DNA of 64,000 nucleotides from Pseudomonas zanjanensis. GTDB lineage: Bacteria > Pseudomonadota > Gammaproteobacteria > Pseudomonadales > Pseudomonadaceae. Shown piece after piece: positions 17,619 through 27,165 of this stretch. Made by a program: the position numbers and the translations under genes. The notes beneath the pieces were generated by a model that did no database searches, was not told the origin of the DNA, and worked only from the letters and a program-made list of their open reading frames with translations. Position 1 is the stretch's first letter; every line of letters begins with the position of its first letter. The DNA lies in NCBI RefSeq assembly GCF_014268745.2, contig NZ_JABWRB020000001.1:2914001-2978000 (forward strand), read 5' to 3'.

Positions 17619-17632
17619 TTGATCCAGGCCAG
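17619..17632 (-). promoter_or_regulatory. Probable ANR (FNR-type) box of hcnA promoter
   Basis: On the minus strand the site reads CTGGC-CTGG-ATCAA. The known hcnA ANR box of pseudomonads is TTGGC-N4-ATCAA as I remember it, so nine of ten defined bases agree. A -10-like TAACAT lies about 30 bases downstream (17592-17597), which would place the start near 17583 and give a leader of about 125 nt. Confidence 0.5.
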
Positions 17633-17734
17633 CGAATCGGCTCGTCGGCTCATGAACTTTTTTTCAGAAAGCCGACAGGTATTCTTTGGCAGAATGCTGC
17701 GCAATCGCTCCATTTTCTCTACAGGGTACCGCCC

Positions 17735-18418
17735 ATGAACCGCATCCTGACCATCGAAGACGACGCCGTGACCGCTCGTGAAATCGTTGCCGAGCTGACC
17801 CGCAACGGCCTGGATGTCGATTGGGTCGACAACGGTCGTGAAGGCCTGGAACGGGCTGTCAGCGGCGACTACGACCTGATCACCCTCGACCGCATGCTGC
17901 CCGAACTCGATGGCCTGGTGATTGTCACCACCCTGCGCACCATGGGCGTGGCCACGCCGATCCTGATGATCAGCGCCCTCTCCGATGTGGACGAACGTGT
18001 GCGTGGCCTGCGGGCCGGCGGCGACGACTACCTGACCAAGCCGTTCGCCACCGACGAAATGGCCGCCCGGGTCGAAGTGCTGCTGCGGCGCAACAATGGC
18101 ACCCGCGAGCCGGAAACCGCGCTGCGGGTGGCCGACCTGGAGCTGAACCTGATCAGCCGCGAAGCCAGCCGCAACGGACAGCTGCTCAGCCTGCTGCCCA
18201 CCGAATACAAGCTGCTGGAGTTCCTGATGCGCAACAGCGGCCAGATTCTCTCGCGCATGATGATCTTCGAGGAAGTCTGGGGTTATCACTTCGACCCCGG
18301 CACCAACCTGATCGACGTCCACATCGGCCGCCTGCGCAAGAAAATCGACCCGCCGGGCCTGGAACCGCTGATTCGCACGGTACGGGGTTCCGGCTATGTC
18401 ATTGCTGAACCCCGCTAA
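17735..18418 (+). CDS. OmpR-family response regulator
   Basis: A 227-residue regulator. The receiver domain has D9-D10, phospho-acceptor D52 (ITLDRMLPELDG) and the switch Lys in YLTKPF; the winged-helix DNA-binding domain occupies about 130-225 (LLPTEYKLLEFLM, then DVHIGRLRKKID and VRGSGYVI). It overlaps the sensor kinase gene by 23 bp. Unusually for the receiver, R follows the phospho-acceptor (LDRMLP). Upstream is the divergent hcn operon, with 275 bp between them. The signal is unknown. Confidence 0.93.
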   Translation: MNRILTIEDDAVTAREIVAELTRNGLDVDWVDNGREGLERAVSGDYDLITLDRMLPELDGLVIVTTLRTMGVATPILMISALSDVDERVRGLRAGGDDYLTKPFATDEMAARVEVLLRRNNGTREPETALRVADLELNLISREASRNGQLLSLLPTEYKLLEFLMRNSGQILSRMMIFEEVWGYHFDPGTNLIDVHIGRLRKKIDPPGLEPLIRTVRGSGYVIAEPR

Positions 18419-19781
18419 GGGCTGGCGCTCCTCCAGCAGCCGTCTGCTGGCGCTGTACAGTTCGCTGTTCGTGATCTGGAGCGCGATCCTGATGGGGGTG
18501 ATGTATTACGAAGTGTTTGGCTACCTCGACAGCCTGGCCAAGCACTCCCTGATGCAGCGCCAACACCTGTTCGCGCGGATCCACGGCGACCAACTGGAAG
18601 ACGCGCTCATGGCCAGCCTGACGCTGGACGAGCGTGGGGTCGACGCCTACGGGCTGTTCGATCCGCAATTGCGCCATTTGAGCGGACCGATCCAGAGGGT
18701 GCCCGCCGACCTGCCGCTGGACGGCAAGATCCACATGCTCGGCGGCTGCGTCGATTCCGATCAACCGGGCGTGCCTTCCGACAGCTGCGACGCGGTGGCG
18801 ACCCGGACCCAAGACGGTCGCTGGCTGGTCCTGGCCCGGGACAACGGCTCGCTGTTCGCCGTGACGCGGATCATCTTGCACGCGCTGTTCTGGGGGGTAT
18901 CGCTGACGATCCTGCCGGGCATCGCGGGTTGGCACCTGTTGCGCCGCCGACCGCTACGACGGATTCGCCAGTTGCAGGCCAGCGCCGAAGCCATCGTCGC
19001 CGGTGACCTGACCCATCGCCTGCCGTTGTCGAGCCGGCGCGATGAGCTGGACATGCTGGCGGCGATCGTCAATGCCATGCTCGAACGCATCGAACGCTTG
19101 ATGAACGAGGTCAAGGGTGTATGCGACAACATCGCCCATGACCTGCGCACCCCGTTGACGCGCTTGCGCGCCCAACTTTATCGCATCCAGCAGCAAGCAC
19201 CGGACGGCTCCGCCGAGGCCTTGCAGATGGACCAGGTGCTCGCCGAGACCGACACCCTGATGGCGCGGTTCCGTGGCTTGTTGCGGATTTCCGAACTGGA
19301 GGACCAGCAGCGGCGCTCGGGCTTCGTGCGCCTCGATCCGTTGCAGCTACTGCAAGAACTGCATGATTTTTATCTGCCGCTGGCCGAGGAAGGCGAACTG
19401 ACCTTTATCCTGGAGGTGCCCGACGCCCTGCCCCTGCTCAATGGCGACCGGGCCTTGCTGTTCGAGGCCGTGTCGAACCTGTTGAGCAACTCCATCAAGT
19501 TCACCCCACCGGGGGGCACCGTGATCCTGCGCGGGGTCGATCAGGGCGACAGCACGCGCATCGAAGTGCTCGACTCCGGCCCCGGCATCCCCGAGGCCGA
19601 GCGCAAGGCCGTGTTTCGCCGCTTCTACCGCGCCGAGGGCAGCAGCCAGCACGGCGGATTTGGCCTGGGCCTATCGATCGTCGCGGCGATCGTCAATCTG
19701 CATGGGTTCACGTTGGAAGTGGGTAGCAGCGAACACGGCGGCGCGCGGTTGGTGCTCGATTGCCGGGCGACGTTGTTGTAG
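18396..19781 (+). CDS. Two-component sensor histidine kinase
   Basis: A 461-residue inner-membrane kinase: transmembrane segment about 19-40, periplasmic domain about 41-155 holding two cysteines (C118, C131) that could pair, second membrane segment about 157-180, HAMP about 182-235, phospho-acceptor H248 in NIAHDLRTPLTRLR, N box NLLSNSIKFTPPGG and G boxes DSGPGIP and GFGLGLS. The start overlaps the response regulator. The small cysteine-bearing sensor region gives no ligand clue; QseC/CusS-type relatives are possible. Confidence 0.93.
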   Translation: MSLLNPAKGWRSSSSRLLALYSSLFVIWSAILMGVMYYEVFGYLDSLAKHSLMQRQHLFARIHGDQLEDALMASLTLDERGVDAYGLFDPQLRHLSGPIQRVPADLPLDGKIHMLGGCVDSDQPGVPSDSCDAVATRTQDGRWLVLARDNGSLFAVTRIILHALFWGVSLTILPGIAGWHLLRRRPLRRIRQLQASAEAIVAGDLTHRLPLSSRRDELDMLAAIVNAMLERIERLMNEVKGVCDNIAHDLRTPLTRLRAQLYRIQQQAPDGSAEALQMDQVLAETDTLMARFRGLLRISELEDQQRRSGFVRLDPLQLLQELHDFYLPLAEEGELTFILEVPDALPLLNGDRALLFEAVSNLLSNSIKFTPPGGTVILRGVDQGDSTRIEVLDSGPGIPEAERKAVFRRFYRAEGSSQHGGFGLGLSIVAAIVNLHGFTLEVGSSEHGGARLVLDCRATLL

Positions 19782-19802
19782 ACATAGGGCTGGAGCAACA
19801 CC

Positions 19803-19935
19803 TGTGGCGAGGGAGCTTGCTCCCGCTCGGCTGCGAAGCAGTCGCAAAACCGATGGATAGGATTTGGCTGGCGTGTGCATCCGACAGATATTGGGGCCGC
19901 TGCGCGCCCCAGCGGGAGCAAGCTCCCTCGCCACA
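19803..19935. repeat. REP doublet
   Basis: Inverted pair of the TGTGGCGAGGGAGCTTGCTC type enclosing about 80 bp, placed between the convergent kinase and DUF1652 genes. Confidence 0.88.
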
Positions 19936-19961
19936 AAGTGTGGTGTGCCAGATCTTAGTTA

Positions 19962-20207
19962 TCAAGGCTCACTGCGATGCGGCGGGGTGTTTTGCAGCTC
20001 GTAGCGCAGCTCATCGATCAACTTGGCGATGCTCTCTTCCGAGCGGACGCTGTCGACACTCATGCCGCTTACCACCAGGTCCACCTCACCGCTTTCACGG
20101 TGATACAGGCGCACGGTGAGGGTACCGTCACCATTGAGGCTGCATTCGCAGGCCAAGGGCGTAAAACTTTCTTCAAGGCGGGCACGCAAGGGGGCCAGAT
20201 GGGTCAT
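19962..20207 (-). CDS. DUF1652 family protein
   Basis: An 81-residue small soluble protein of the Pseudomonas DUF1652 family, recognised by LARLRARLEESFTPL-like start, the LTVRLYHRESGEVDLVVSG centre and SEESIAKLIDELRYEL end. Function is unknown. The ATG at 20207 is preferred because GAGGT precedes it; a GTG three codons upstream overlaps that ribosome site. Confidence 0.8.
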   Translation of the reverse strand: MTHLAPLRARLEESFTPLACECSLNGDGTLTVRLYHRESGEVDLVVSGMSVDSVRSEESIAKLIDELRYELQNTPPHRSEP

Positions 20208-20447
20208 ACGATGCACCTCAGCCCCGGGGGCGCAAATGAACGGTAGACAGCTCCGACCTCCTGGTCCGCATAGACATCCTGTCGCTCACATATGGGGTTC
20301 GTTCATAGCACATTGAGGCGTATTCCTTGAGTGTTTCGTGGGGGACGCGGCATCACGGAGGATGTCGCACACTCACAGCCTAAGGAACCGCCCCCCCTTG
20401 CAAAACCTGAATTTGCACCAGCACACCCGGTGCATTTGCACTGGCTA

Positions 20448-21932
20448 TCATGGTGCCTTCATTCGCCATTCATTGGCGAACAAACCGCGCTCCCGCGCCC
20501 AGACAATCGCCTCGCTGCGGCTATGGACATCCAGTTTCGAATAAAGTGTAGCCACATGATTGCGCACCGTATTAGGCGCAAGCTTCAGGCGCGCGGCGAT
20601 TTCCTTGTCGGCCAACCCTTCACAGATGAGTCCCAGCACATCACGCTCACGGGCCGTCAGCTCGGTGAAGGATGCGCTGGGCACCTGGGCATTGATGCTC
20701 TTCACGTTGGCCAGTTTTTCAATCAGGGTCCGGCTGAACCAGGACGCGTCCTTCATCACCTCCTCGATCGCCGCCACCAGTTCCAGTTCCGAGCGCTTGC
20801 GTTCGGTGATGTTCATCAGCACCAGCAGGTAGCAGGGTTTGTCCTGGATAAGCACCGTGTCGGCAGCGACCTCACAGTCGATCAGTTCGCCGCCTTTCTT
20901 GTGCACCTTGACGTCGATGCTCGAGACAGCGGCGACCTTTTCCAGCCGAGCAAACAGCGCGACGCTGGCGGCCTTGTCGAGGAAACCGATTTCCTCCACG
21001 GTTTTACCCAACAGCTCTTCGCTGGCGTAGCCAGTGGTCTGGAGAAACGCTTCGTTGATCTCCAGCAGCTGTTGTTCGGCGCTGCACACCAACGTGGGCA
21101 CGGGCGACAGGCGGAACGACTTGGCAAAGCGCTCCTCGCTCTGGCGCAACGCCGTTTCCGCTTTGCGGCGCGGCTCCATGTCCATGAAGGAAAACAGCAT
21201 GCAGTCTTCGTCATGCAGGTCCAGGGGCTGGCCGGCGACGATCACCTGCTTGCTGGTGCCATCGGGCAATTTCAACTCAGCCTGCATTTGCGGAATGGTC
21301 GCGCCCTGCCCCAGGCGCTCGATGGCCAGGTCACGTTTCTCGGCGGCTTCGAGCACATCCAGTTCGTACACCGAACGCCCGATCACCTGGTCGCGGCTAT
21401 AGCCGGTCATCTCCAGGAATCCCGGGTTGACCTTGATGTAGCGCAGGTCGCTGAGACGACAGATCACCGCCGGTGCCGGGTTGGCCCCGAAGGTCTTTTC
21501 GAAACGCTGCTCGGCGCTGGCCCATTCGGTGGCGTCGCTGAGGATCAGCACGAGCAGTTCCGGCTCACCATTACGGTCGGCCAGGACCATGCTGCGAATC
21601 CGATGCACCCAGGTGCGATCCGGGTCGGCCTTGGGCGTAACCTCCACCAGCACATCGCTGAACTCATCGCCACGGGCCACCCGGGCGATGGGGTAGTTGT
21701 CTTCGGTCAACGGATGGTTGTTGCGGTAACGCAATTGAAAACGCCGGGCGTATTGCCGGGCCGTGGTGCCCAGCTCATTGAGGTCCTCGACGCCGTGCAT
21801 GGCCAACGCTGCGGCGTTGGCCCAGGCAATGGTCTGGTCGACCTCGATCAACATCACCCCGTCGGACAGCCCGGCAATGATCTGCAGCAATTGACGACGG
21901 TTGGTATCGGTGGTCGGGACTTGCTGATTCAT
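20448..21932 (-). CDS. Multi-PAS LuxR-type transcriptional regulator
   Basis: A 494-residue cytosolic protein without membrane segments. Three PAS-like modules can be placed at about 15-135, 145-265 (PAPAVICRLSDLRYIKVNPGFLEMTGYS) and 275-395 (PVPTLVCSAEQQLLEINEAFLQTTGYA), followed by a helix and a LuxR helix-turn-helix at about 425-485 (LTARERDVLGLICEGLADKEIAARL). There is no kinase or receiver domain, so it senses directly. It lies 85 bp after the carbamoyl hydrolase gene on the same strand, suggesting it senses a metabolite or redox state for the pyrimidine pathway; that is inference. Confidence 0.85.
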   Translation of the reverse strand: MNQQVPTTDTNRRQLLQIIAGLSDGVMLIEVDQTIAWANAAALAMHGVEDLNELGTTARQYARRFQLRYRNNHPLTEDNYPIARVARGDEFSDVLVEVTPKADPDRTWVHRIRSMVLADRNGEPELLVLILSDATEWASAEQRFEKTFGANPAPAVICRLSDLRYIKVNPGFLEMTGYSRDQVIGRSVYELDVLEAAEKRDLAIERLGQGATIPQMQAELKLPDGTSKQVIVAGQPLDLHDEDCMLFSFMDMEPRRKAETALRQSEERFAKSFRLSPVPTLVCSAEQQLLEINEAFLQTTGYASEELLGKTVEEIGFLDKAASVALFARLEKVAAVSSIDVKVHKKGGELIDCEVAADTVLIQDKPCYLLVLMNITERKRSELELVAAIEEVMKDASWFSRTLIEKLANVKSINAQVPSASFTELTARERDVLGLICEGLADKEIAARLKLAPNTVRNHVATLYSKLDVHSRSEAIVWARERGLFANEWRMKAP

Positions 21933-22017
21933 TGGGTCTCCATGTGGTCAGTAGGTTTCAAGCATGGATGCGCTGAAAGTTACGACCACATGGCTTTGCA
22001 ATAGTGCATCGGCCCCT

Positions 22018-23301
22018 TCACGCCGCCATGCGTCCCTCGGCAATCGCCTGGGAGGCGGCCAGCATTGCTCGCAGCAGCACCGCGCAACCGGCGGCGAGGT
22101 CGTCCGGGGCGGCGTTTTCGATTTCGTTGTGGCTGATGCCACCTTCGCAGGGCACGAAGATCATTCCGGCCGGGCCCAGTTCGGCGAGGAAGATCGCGTC
22201 ATGGCCGGCACCGCTGACGATGTCCAGGTGGGACAGGCCCAACCCTTGGGCAGCGCCGCGGACGGCGTCGACGCAGCCCTGGTCGAAATACAGCGGCGGG
22301 AAGTCGGCGGTGGGTTTCAAATCGAAGGTCAGGCCGTGTTGCCGGCAGGTGTCTTCGATCACTTGCTTGACCTCGGCGATCATCGAATCCAGGCGCGCCG
22401 GTTCCAAGTGACGGAAATCCAGGGTCATGCGCACCTCGCCGGGAATGACGTTACGCGACCCCGGATAGGCTTGCAGGCAACCGACCGTGCCGCAGGCATG
22501 GGGTTGATGACCGAGGGCCGCGCGGTTGACGGCGCCGACGATGAGCGAGGCGCCCACCAGGGCGTCCTTGCGCAGGTGCATCGGGGTCGGGCCGGCGTGG
22601 GCTTCGACGCCACGCAAGGTCAGGTCGAACCACTTCTGCCCCAGGGCACCCATCACCACGCCGATGGTCGTGCCCTCATCCTCGAGGATCGGCCCCTGCT
22701 CGATGTGCGCCTCGAAGTACGCCCCCACCGGATGCCCGCTGACCTTGCGCGGGCCGGCATAGCCGATGGCGTTGAGCGCCTGGCCCACACTGATGCCTTC
22801 GGCGTCGGTCTTGGCGAGGGTTTCTTCGAGGGTGAATTTCTCGGAGAACACCCCGGAGCCCATCATGCACGGGGCGAAGCGCGAGCCTTCTTCGTTGGTC
22901 CAGACCACCACCTCCAATGGTGCTTCGGTTTCAATGTTCAGGTCATTGAGGGTGCGCAGCACTTCCAGCCCGGATAGCACACCAAAGCAGCCGTCGAACT
23001 TGCCACCGGTGGGTTGGGTGTCGATGTGGCTGCCGGTCATCACCGGTGGCAGGTTCGGATTGCGCCCCGGGCGACGGGCGAAGATATTGCCCACCGCATC
23101 GATGCTGACGGTGCAGCCCGCCGCCTGGGTCCATTGCACGAACAGGTCGCGGGCCTGGCGGTCGAGGTCGGTCAGGGCCAGCCGGCACACACCGCCCTTG
23201 ACCGTGGCGCCGAGCTGGGCCAGGTCCATGAGCGATTGCCACAGGCGATCGCGGTTGATGTGCTGATGAGTGGATTGCAGGACGTCGAGGGCTGCGTTCA
23301 T
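22018..23301 (-). CDS. Zn-dependent N-carbamoyl amino acid hydrolase (beta-ureidopropionase-type)
   Basis: A 427-residue M20-type amidohydrolase. The metal ligands sit in GSHIDTQPTGGKFDG, NEEGSRFAP and EAHIEQGP, the hallmark of the HyuC/AmaB/allantoate amidohydrolase group. Its place between an NCS1 transporter and PAS regulator, facing dihydropyrimidinase and PreTA, identifies it as the third step of reductive pyrimidine breakdown, hydrolysing N-carbamoyl-beta-alanine to beta-alanine, CO2 and ammonia. Some relatives also act on N-carbamoyl alpha-amino acids. Confidence 0.88.
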   Translation of the reverse strand: MNAALDVLQSTHQHINRDRLWQSLMDLAQLGATVKGGVCRLALTDLDRQARDLFVQWTQAAGCTVSIDAVGNIFARRPGRNPNLPPVMTGSHIDTQPTGGKFDGCFGVLSGLEVLRTLNDLNIETEAPLEVVVWTNEEGSRFAPCMMGSGVFSEKFTLEETLAKTDAEGISVGQALNAIGYAGPRKVSGHPVGAYFEAHIEQGPILEDEGTTIGVVMGALGQKWFDLTLRGVEAHAGPTPMHLRKDALVGASLIVGAVNRAALGHQPHACGTVGCLQAYPGSRNVIPGEVRMTLDFRHLEPARLDSMIAEVKQVIEDTCRQHGLTFDLKPTADFPPLYFDQGCVDAVRGAAQGLGLSHLDIVSGAGHDAIFLAELGPAGMIFVPCEGGISHNEIENAAPDDLAAGCAVLLRAMLAASQAIAEGRMAA

Positions 23302-23344
23302 GGGGATCTCCTTCAGGCAGTTATCTCATTTCGACGCGGTCCAG

Positions 23345-23434
23345 TGTGGGAGCGGGCTTGCTCGCGAATGCGGTGTATCAGTCAGCATTGATGTTGATTG
23401 ACGTACCGCATTCGCGAGCAAGCCCGCTCCCACA
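23345..23434. repeat. REP doublet
   Basis: Inverted pair of the TGTGGGAGCGGGCTTGCTCG type between the transporter and the carbamoyl hydrolase; it may reduce or protect transcript across this 150-bp gap. Confidence 0.9.
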
Positions 23435-23451
23435 GGCACCGCATTCATCTG

Positions 23452-24969
23452 CTATTGCAGAGGTGACTTGGCGACCGCCGGGCTGGCCCCTTGCATACTG
23501 CACAACCCGTAATAAATCACCCCACCCAGCGCCGAGCCGGTGAACCAGCCGTAGCTGTAGAACCAACTGAACGCGTCGCTGCCCAGGGACAGCAGCGTCA
23601 GCACCACCGGCACGCCAAAGGCGATGAAGCCGTTCCAGTTCCAGGCCGGGTAAATGTCGTCGCGGTACAACCCGGCCAGGTCCAGTTGCTGTTTCTTGAT
23701 CAGGAAATAATCCACCACCATGATCCCGGCAATCGGTCCCAGCAGGCTCGAATAGCCCAGCAACCAATTGGAATAGACCGACTCGAGGCTGACCTCGGAC
23801 ACGATCAGGCCGAGTTTCTTCAACAGCTCATGGGCCATCAGCGCCAGCCCTACCAATCCGGTGAGCATCACTGCCTTGGTGCGGCCGATCAGCTTCGGCG
23901 CCAGGTTCTGGAAGTCGTTGGTGGGCGAGACGATGTTGGCCGCGGTGTTGGTCGAGAGCGTGGCGACGATGATCAGCACCATGGCCAGCGCCACCCACAC
24001 CGGGCTCTGGATGTGGCCGATCAAGGTCACCGGGTCGGAGACGGTCACCCCCACCAGTTTCTCCGAGGCGGCGGTCATCACCACGCCGAGGGAGGCGAAC
24101 AGGAACATGGTCAACGGCAGGCCGATGATCTGCCCCACGATCTGGTCTTTCTGGCTCTTGGCATATCGACTGAAGTCCGGAATGTTCAACGACAGGGTGG
24201 CCCAGAAGCCGACCATGGCCGTCAGCCCGGCAAGAAAATAACTCGTCACCCCGGCGCCTTCAGGCCGCTTGGCCGGGACCGCCATCAGTTCAGTCAACGA
24301 GACATTGGGCAACGCCCATACCAGCAGCCCCGCCCCCACCAGTACCAGCAATGGCGCGGACAAGGTTTCCAGCCATTTGATCGACTCGGCACCGCGCAAC
24401 ACCACCCACAGGTTGATGACCCAGAACACCATGAAGCCGATTACTTCGCCGGTGCCGCCCAGGCTCTTCCAGCCTTCGAACACCGAGCCGAGAAACAAGT
24501 GGATCGCCAACCCGCCGAACATCGTCTGGATGCCGAACCAACCGCACGCCACCAGGGCGCGGATCAGGCACGGCACGTTGGAGCCAATCACGCCGAAGGA
24601 CGAGCGCAACAGCACCGGAAACGGAATGCCGTACTTGGTCCCGGCGAAGGCGTTCAGGGTCAGGGGGATCAGCACAATGATGTTGGCGAACAGGATCGCC
24701 AGCAGCGCCTCGCCCACCGTCAAACCGAAATAGGCGGTGAGCACGCCGCCGAGGGTATAGGTCGGCACGCAGATCGCCATGCCCACCCACAGTGCGGTGA
24801 TGTGCCATTTGTTCCAGGTTCGCTCGTGCACCTTGGTCGGCGCGATGTCGTGGTTATAACGGGGGCTGTCGAGGACGTCGCTGCCGGCTTCAAGCTCGAA
24901 TAATCCGTCGCGCTCGGTCACTGTTGATCTGGTCATGTCCGCTCCACTGTTTTCATTATTTTTGCTCAT
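23452..24969 (-). CDS. NCS1-family nucleobase:cation symporter
   Basis: A 505-residue permease with about twelve hydrophobic segments and the NCS1 pattern: a soluble N-terminus, then NKWHITALWVGMAICVPTYTLGG, SSFGVIGSNVPCLIRALVACGWFGIQT and NIVSPTNDFQNL. The family imports uracil, hydantoin, allantoin or cytosine with sodium or protons. Next to dihydropyrimidinase and PreTA, uracil/thymine or dihydropyrimidine uptake is most likely. Confidence 0.9.
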   Translation of the reverse strand: MSKNNENSGADMTRSTVTERDGLFELEAGSDVLDSPRYNHDIAPTKVHERTWNKWHITALWVGMAICVPTYTLGGVLTAYFGLTVGEALLAILFANIIVLIPLTLNAFAGTKYGIPFPVLLRSSFGVIGSNVPCLIRALVACGWFGIQTMFGGLAIHLFLGSVFEGWKSLGGTGEVIGFMVFWVINLWVVLRGAESIKWLETLSAPLLVLVGAGLLVWALPNVSLTELMAVPAKRPEGAGVTSYFLAGLTAMVGFWATLSLNIPDFSRYAKSQKDQIVGQIIGLPLTMFLFASLGVVMTAASEKLVGVTVSDPVTLIGHIQSPVWVALAMVLIIVATLSTNTAANIVSPTNDFQNLAPKLIGRTKAVMLTGLVGLALMAHELLKKLGLIVSEVSLESVYSNWLLGYSSLLGPIAGIMVVDYFLIKKQQLDLAGLYRDDIYPAWNWNGFIAFGVPVVLTLLSLGSDAFSWFYSYGWFTGSALGGVIYYGLCSMQGASPAVAKSPLQ

Positions 24970-25309
24970 CGACTGGCGATGGCCGGAGTACTTGCACGCG
25001 TGCTATCCACCACCCCGCCAGGCCACGACAGCACTCAATAACCGTGCCGAATAACACGCCGAGCTGACCGAATGATCGATATAACCCTTTCAACCTTTTG
25101 ATGTTTAACGTTTAAAGCCAAGTGATTGCTTTGTTTCAGTCCCGGCTTTGCGACATTGAGGCTAGATGACCTTCACGCCCTGTCGAGTGGGAGATTCAAA
25201 GTGGTGCACCCCGCAACAATGCGAGGTGTCTGGCCCGCACTTCCAACGCTTTCAAGCCGCTGATTTACCATGACAAATCTCGCTCAAATAACGATCCTGT
25301 CAAGTGCGT

Positions 25310-25337
25310 CAAAATGGTGAGCAGGCTCACCATTTTG
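25310..25337. promoter_or_regulatory. 28-bp palindrome in the pyrimidine-gene divergent region
   Basis: CAAAATGGTGAGC and GCTCACCATTTTG are perfect 13-base inverted arms separated by AG. The site lies in the 573-bp region between the divergent NCS1 and dihydropyrimidinase genes, 206 bp from the latter. It is not followed by a T run on either strand beyond four bases, so it is more like an operator than a terminator. The rest of the gap (24970-25542) is AT-rich and shows no gene. Confidence 0.55.
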
Positions 25338-25488
25338 GTGATTTTGTAAATTAACCCTTTAATTTCAACTAGTTAAATAACGCATAAGCTTATAAAAAAT
25401 AATCTTGCTCATTTCAATAACTCCAGCTAGCGTCTAATCCTGACAGTCGTGACAAGAATGTAAACCGGCACGACTTTACCTACCGTGA

Positions 25489-26982
<1,494 letters not shown>

Positions 26983-27000
26983 AATCGAGGCCTTCGGCCT

Positions 27001-27092
27001 TCGCGAGCAAGCCCGCTCCCACACTGAATCTCGGGCAGGCACAGAATCTGTGTACACAACAGATTCCATGTGGGAGCGGGCTTGCTCGCGAA
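27001..27092. repeat. REP doublet
   Basis: Inverted pair of the GAGCGGGCTTGCTCGCGAA type between the dihydropyrimidinase and preT genes, 183 bp apart. Confidence 0.9.
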
Positions 27093-27165
27093 GGCGTCAG
27101 CCCAGACACCGAAAAAAACCACTGCCCACCAGAGGCAGCACCTCAAACACCGTGAGGCCCATTCC

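Noticed and set aside
17510..18322. 270-codon minus-strand frame opposite the response regulator
   Set aside because: Shadow of the OmpR-type regulator gene, whose receiver and DNA-binding motifs are unambiguous.
20331..24903. Long plus-strand frames opposite the PAS-LuxR, carbamoyl hydrolase and NCS1 genes
   Set aside because: Shadows with Gln/His/Arg-rich composition and no ribosome sites; the minus-strand genes have clear motifs.
24973..24995. Sigma-54 promoter near TGGCCGGAGTACTTGC
   Set aside because: Spacing between the GG and GC elements is one base too long and the orientation points back into the transporter gene region.
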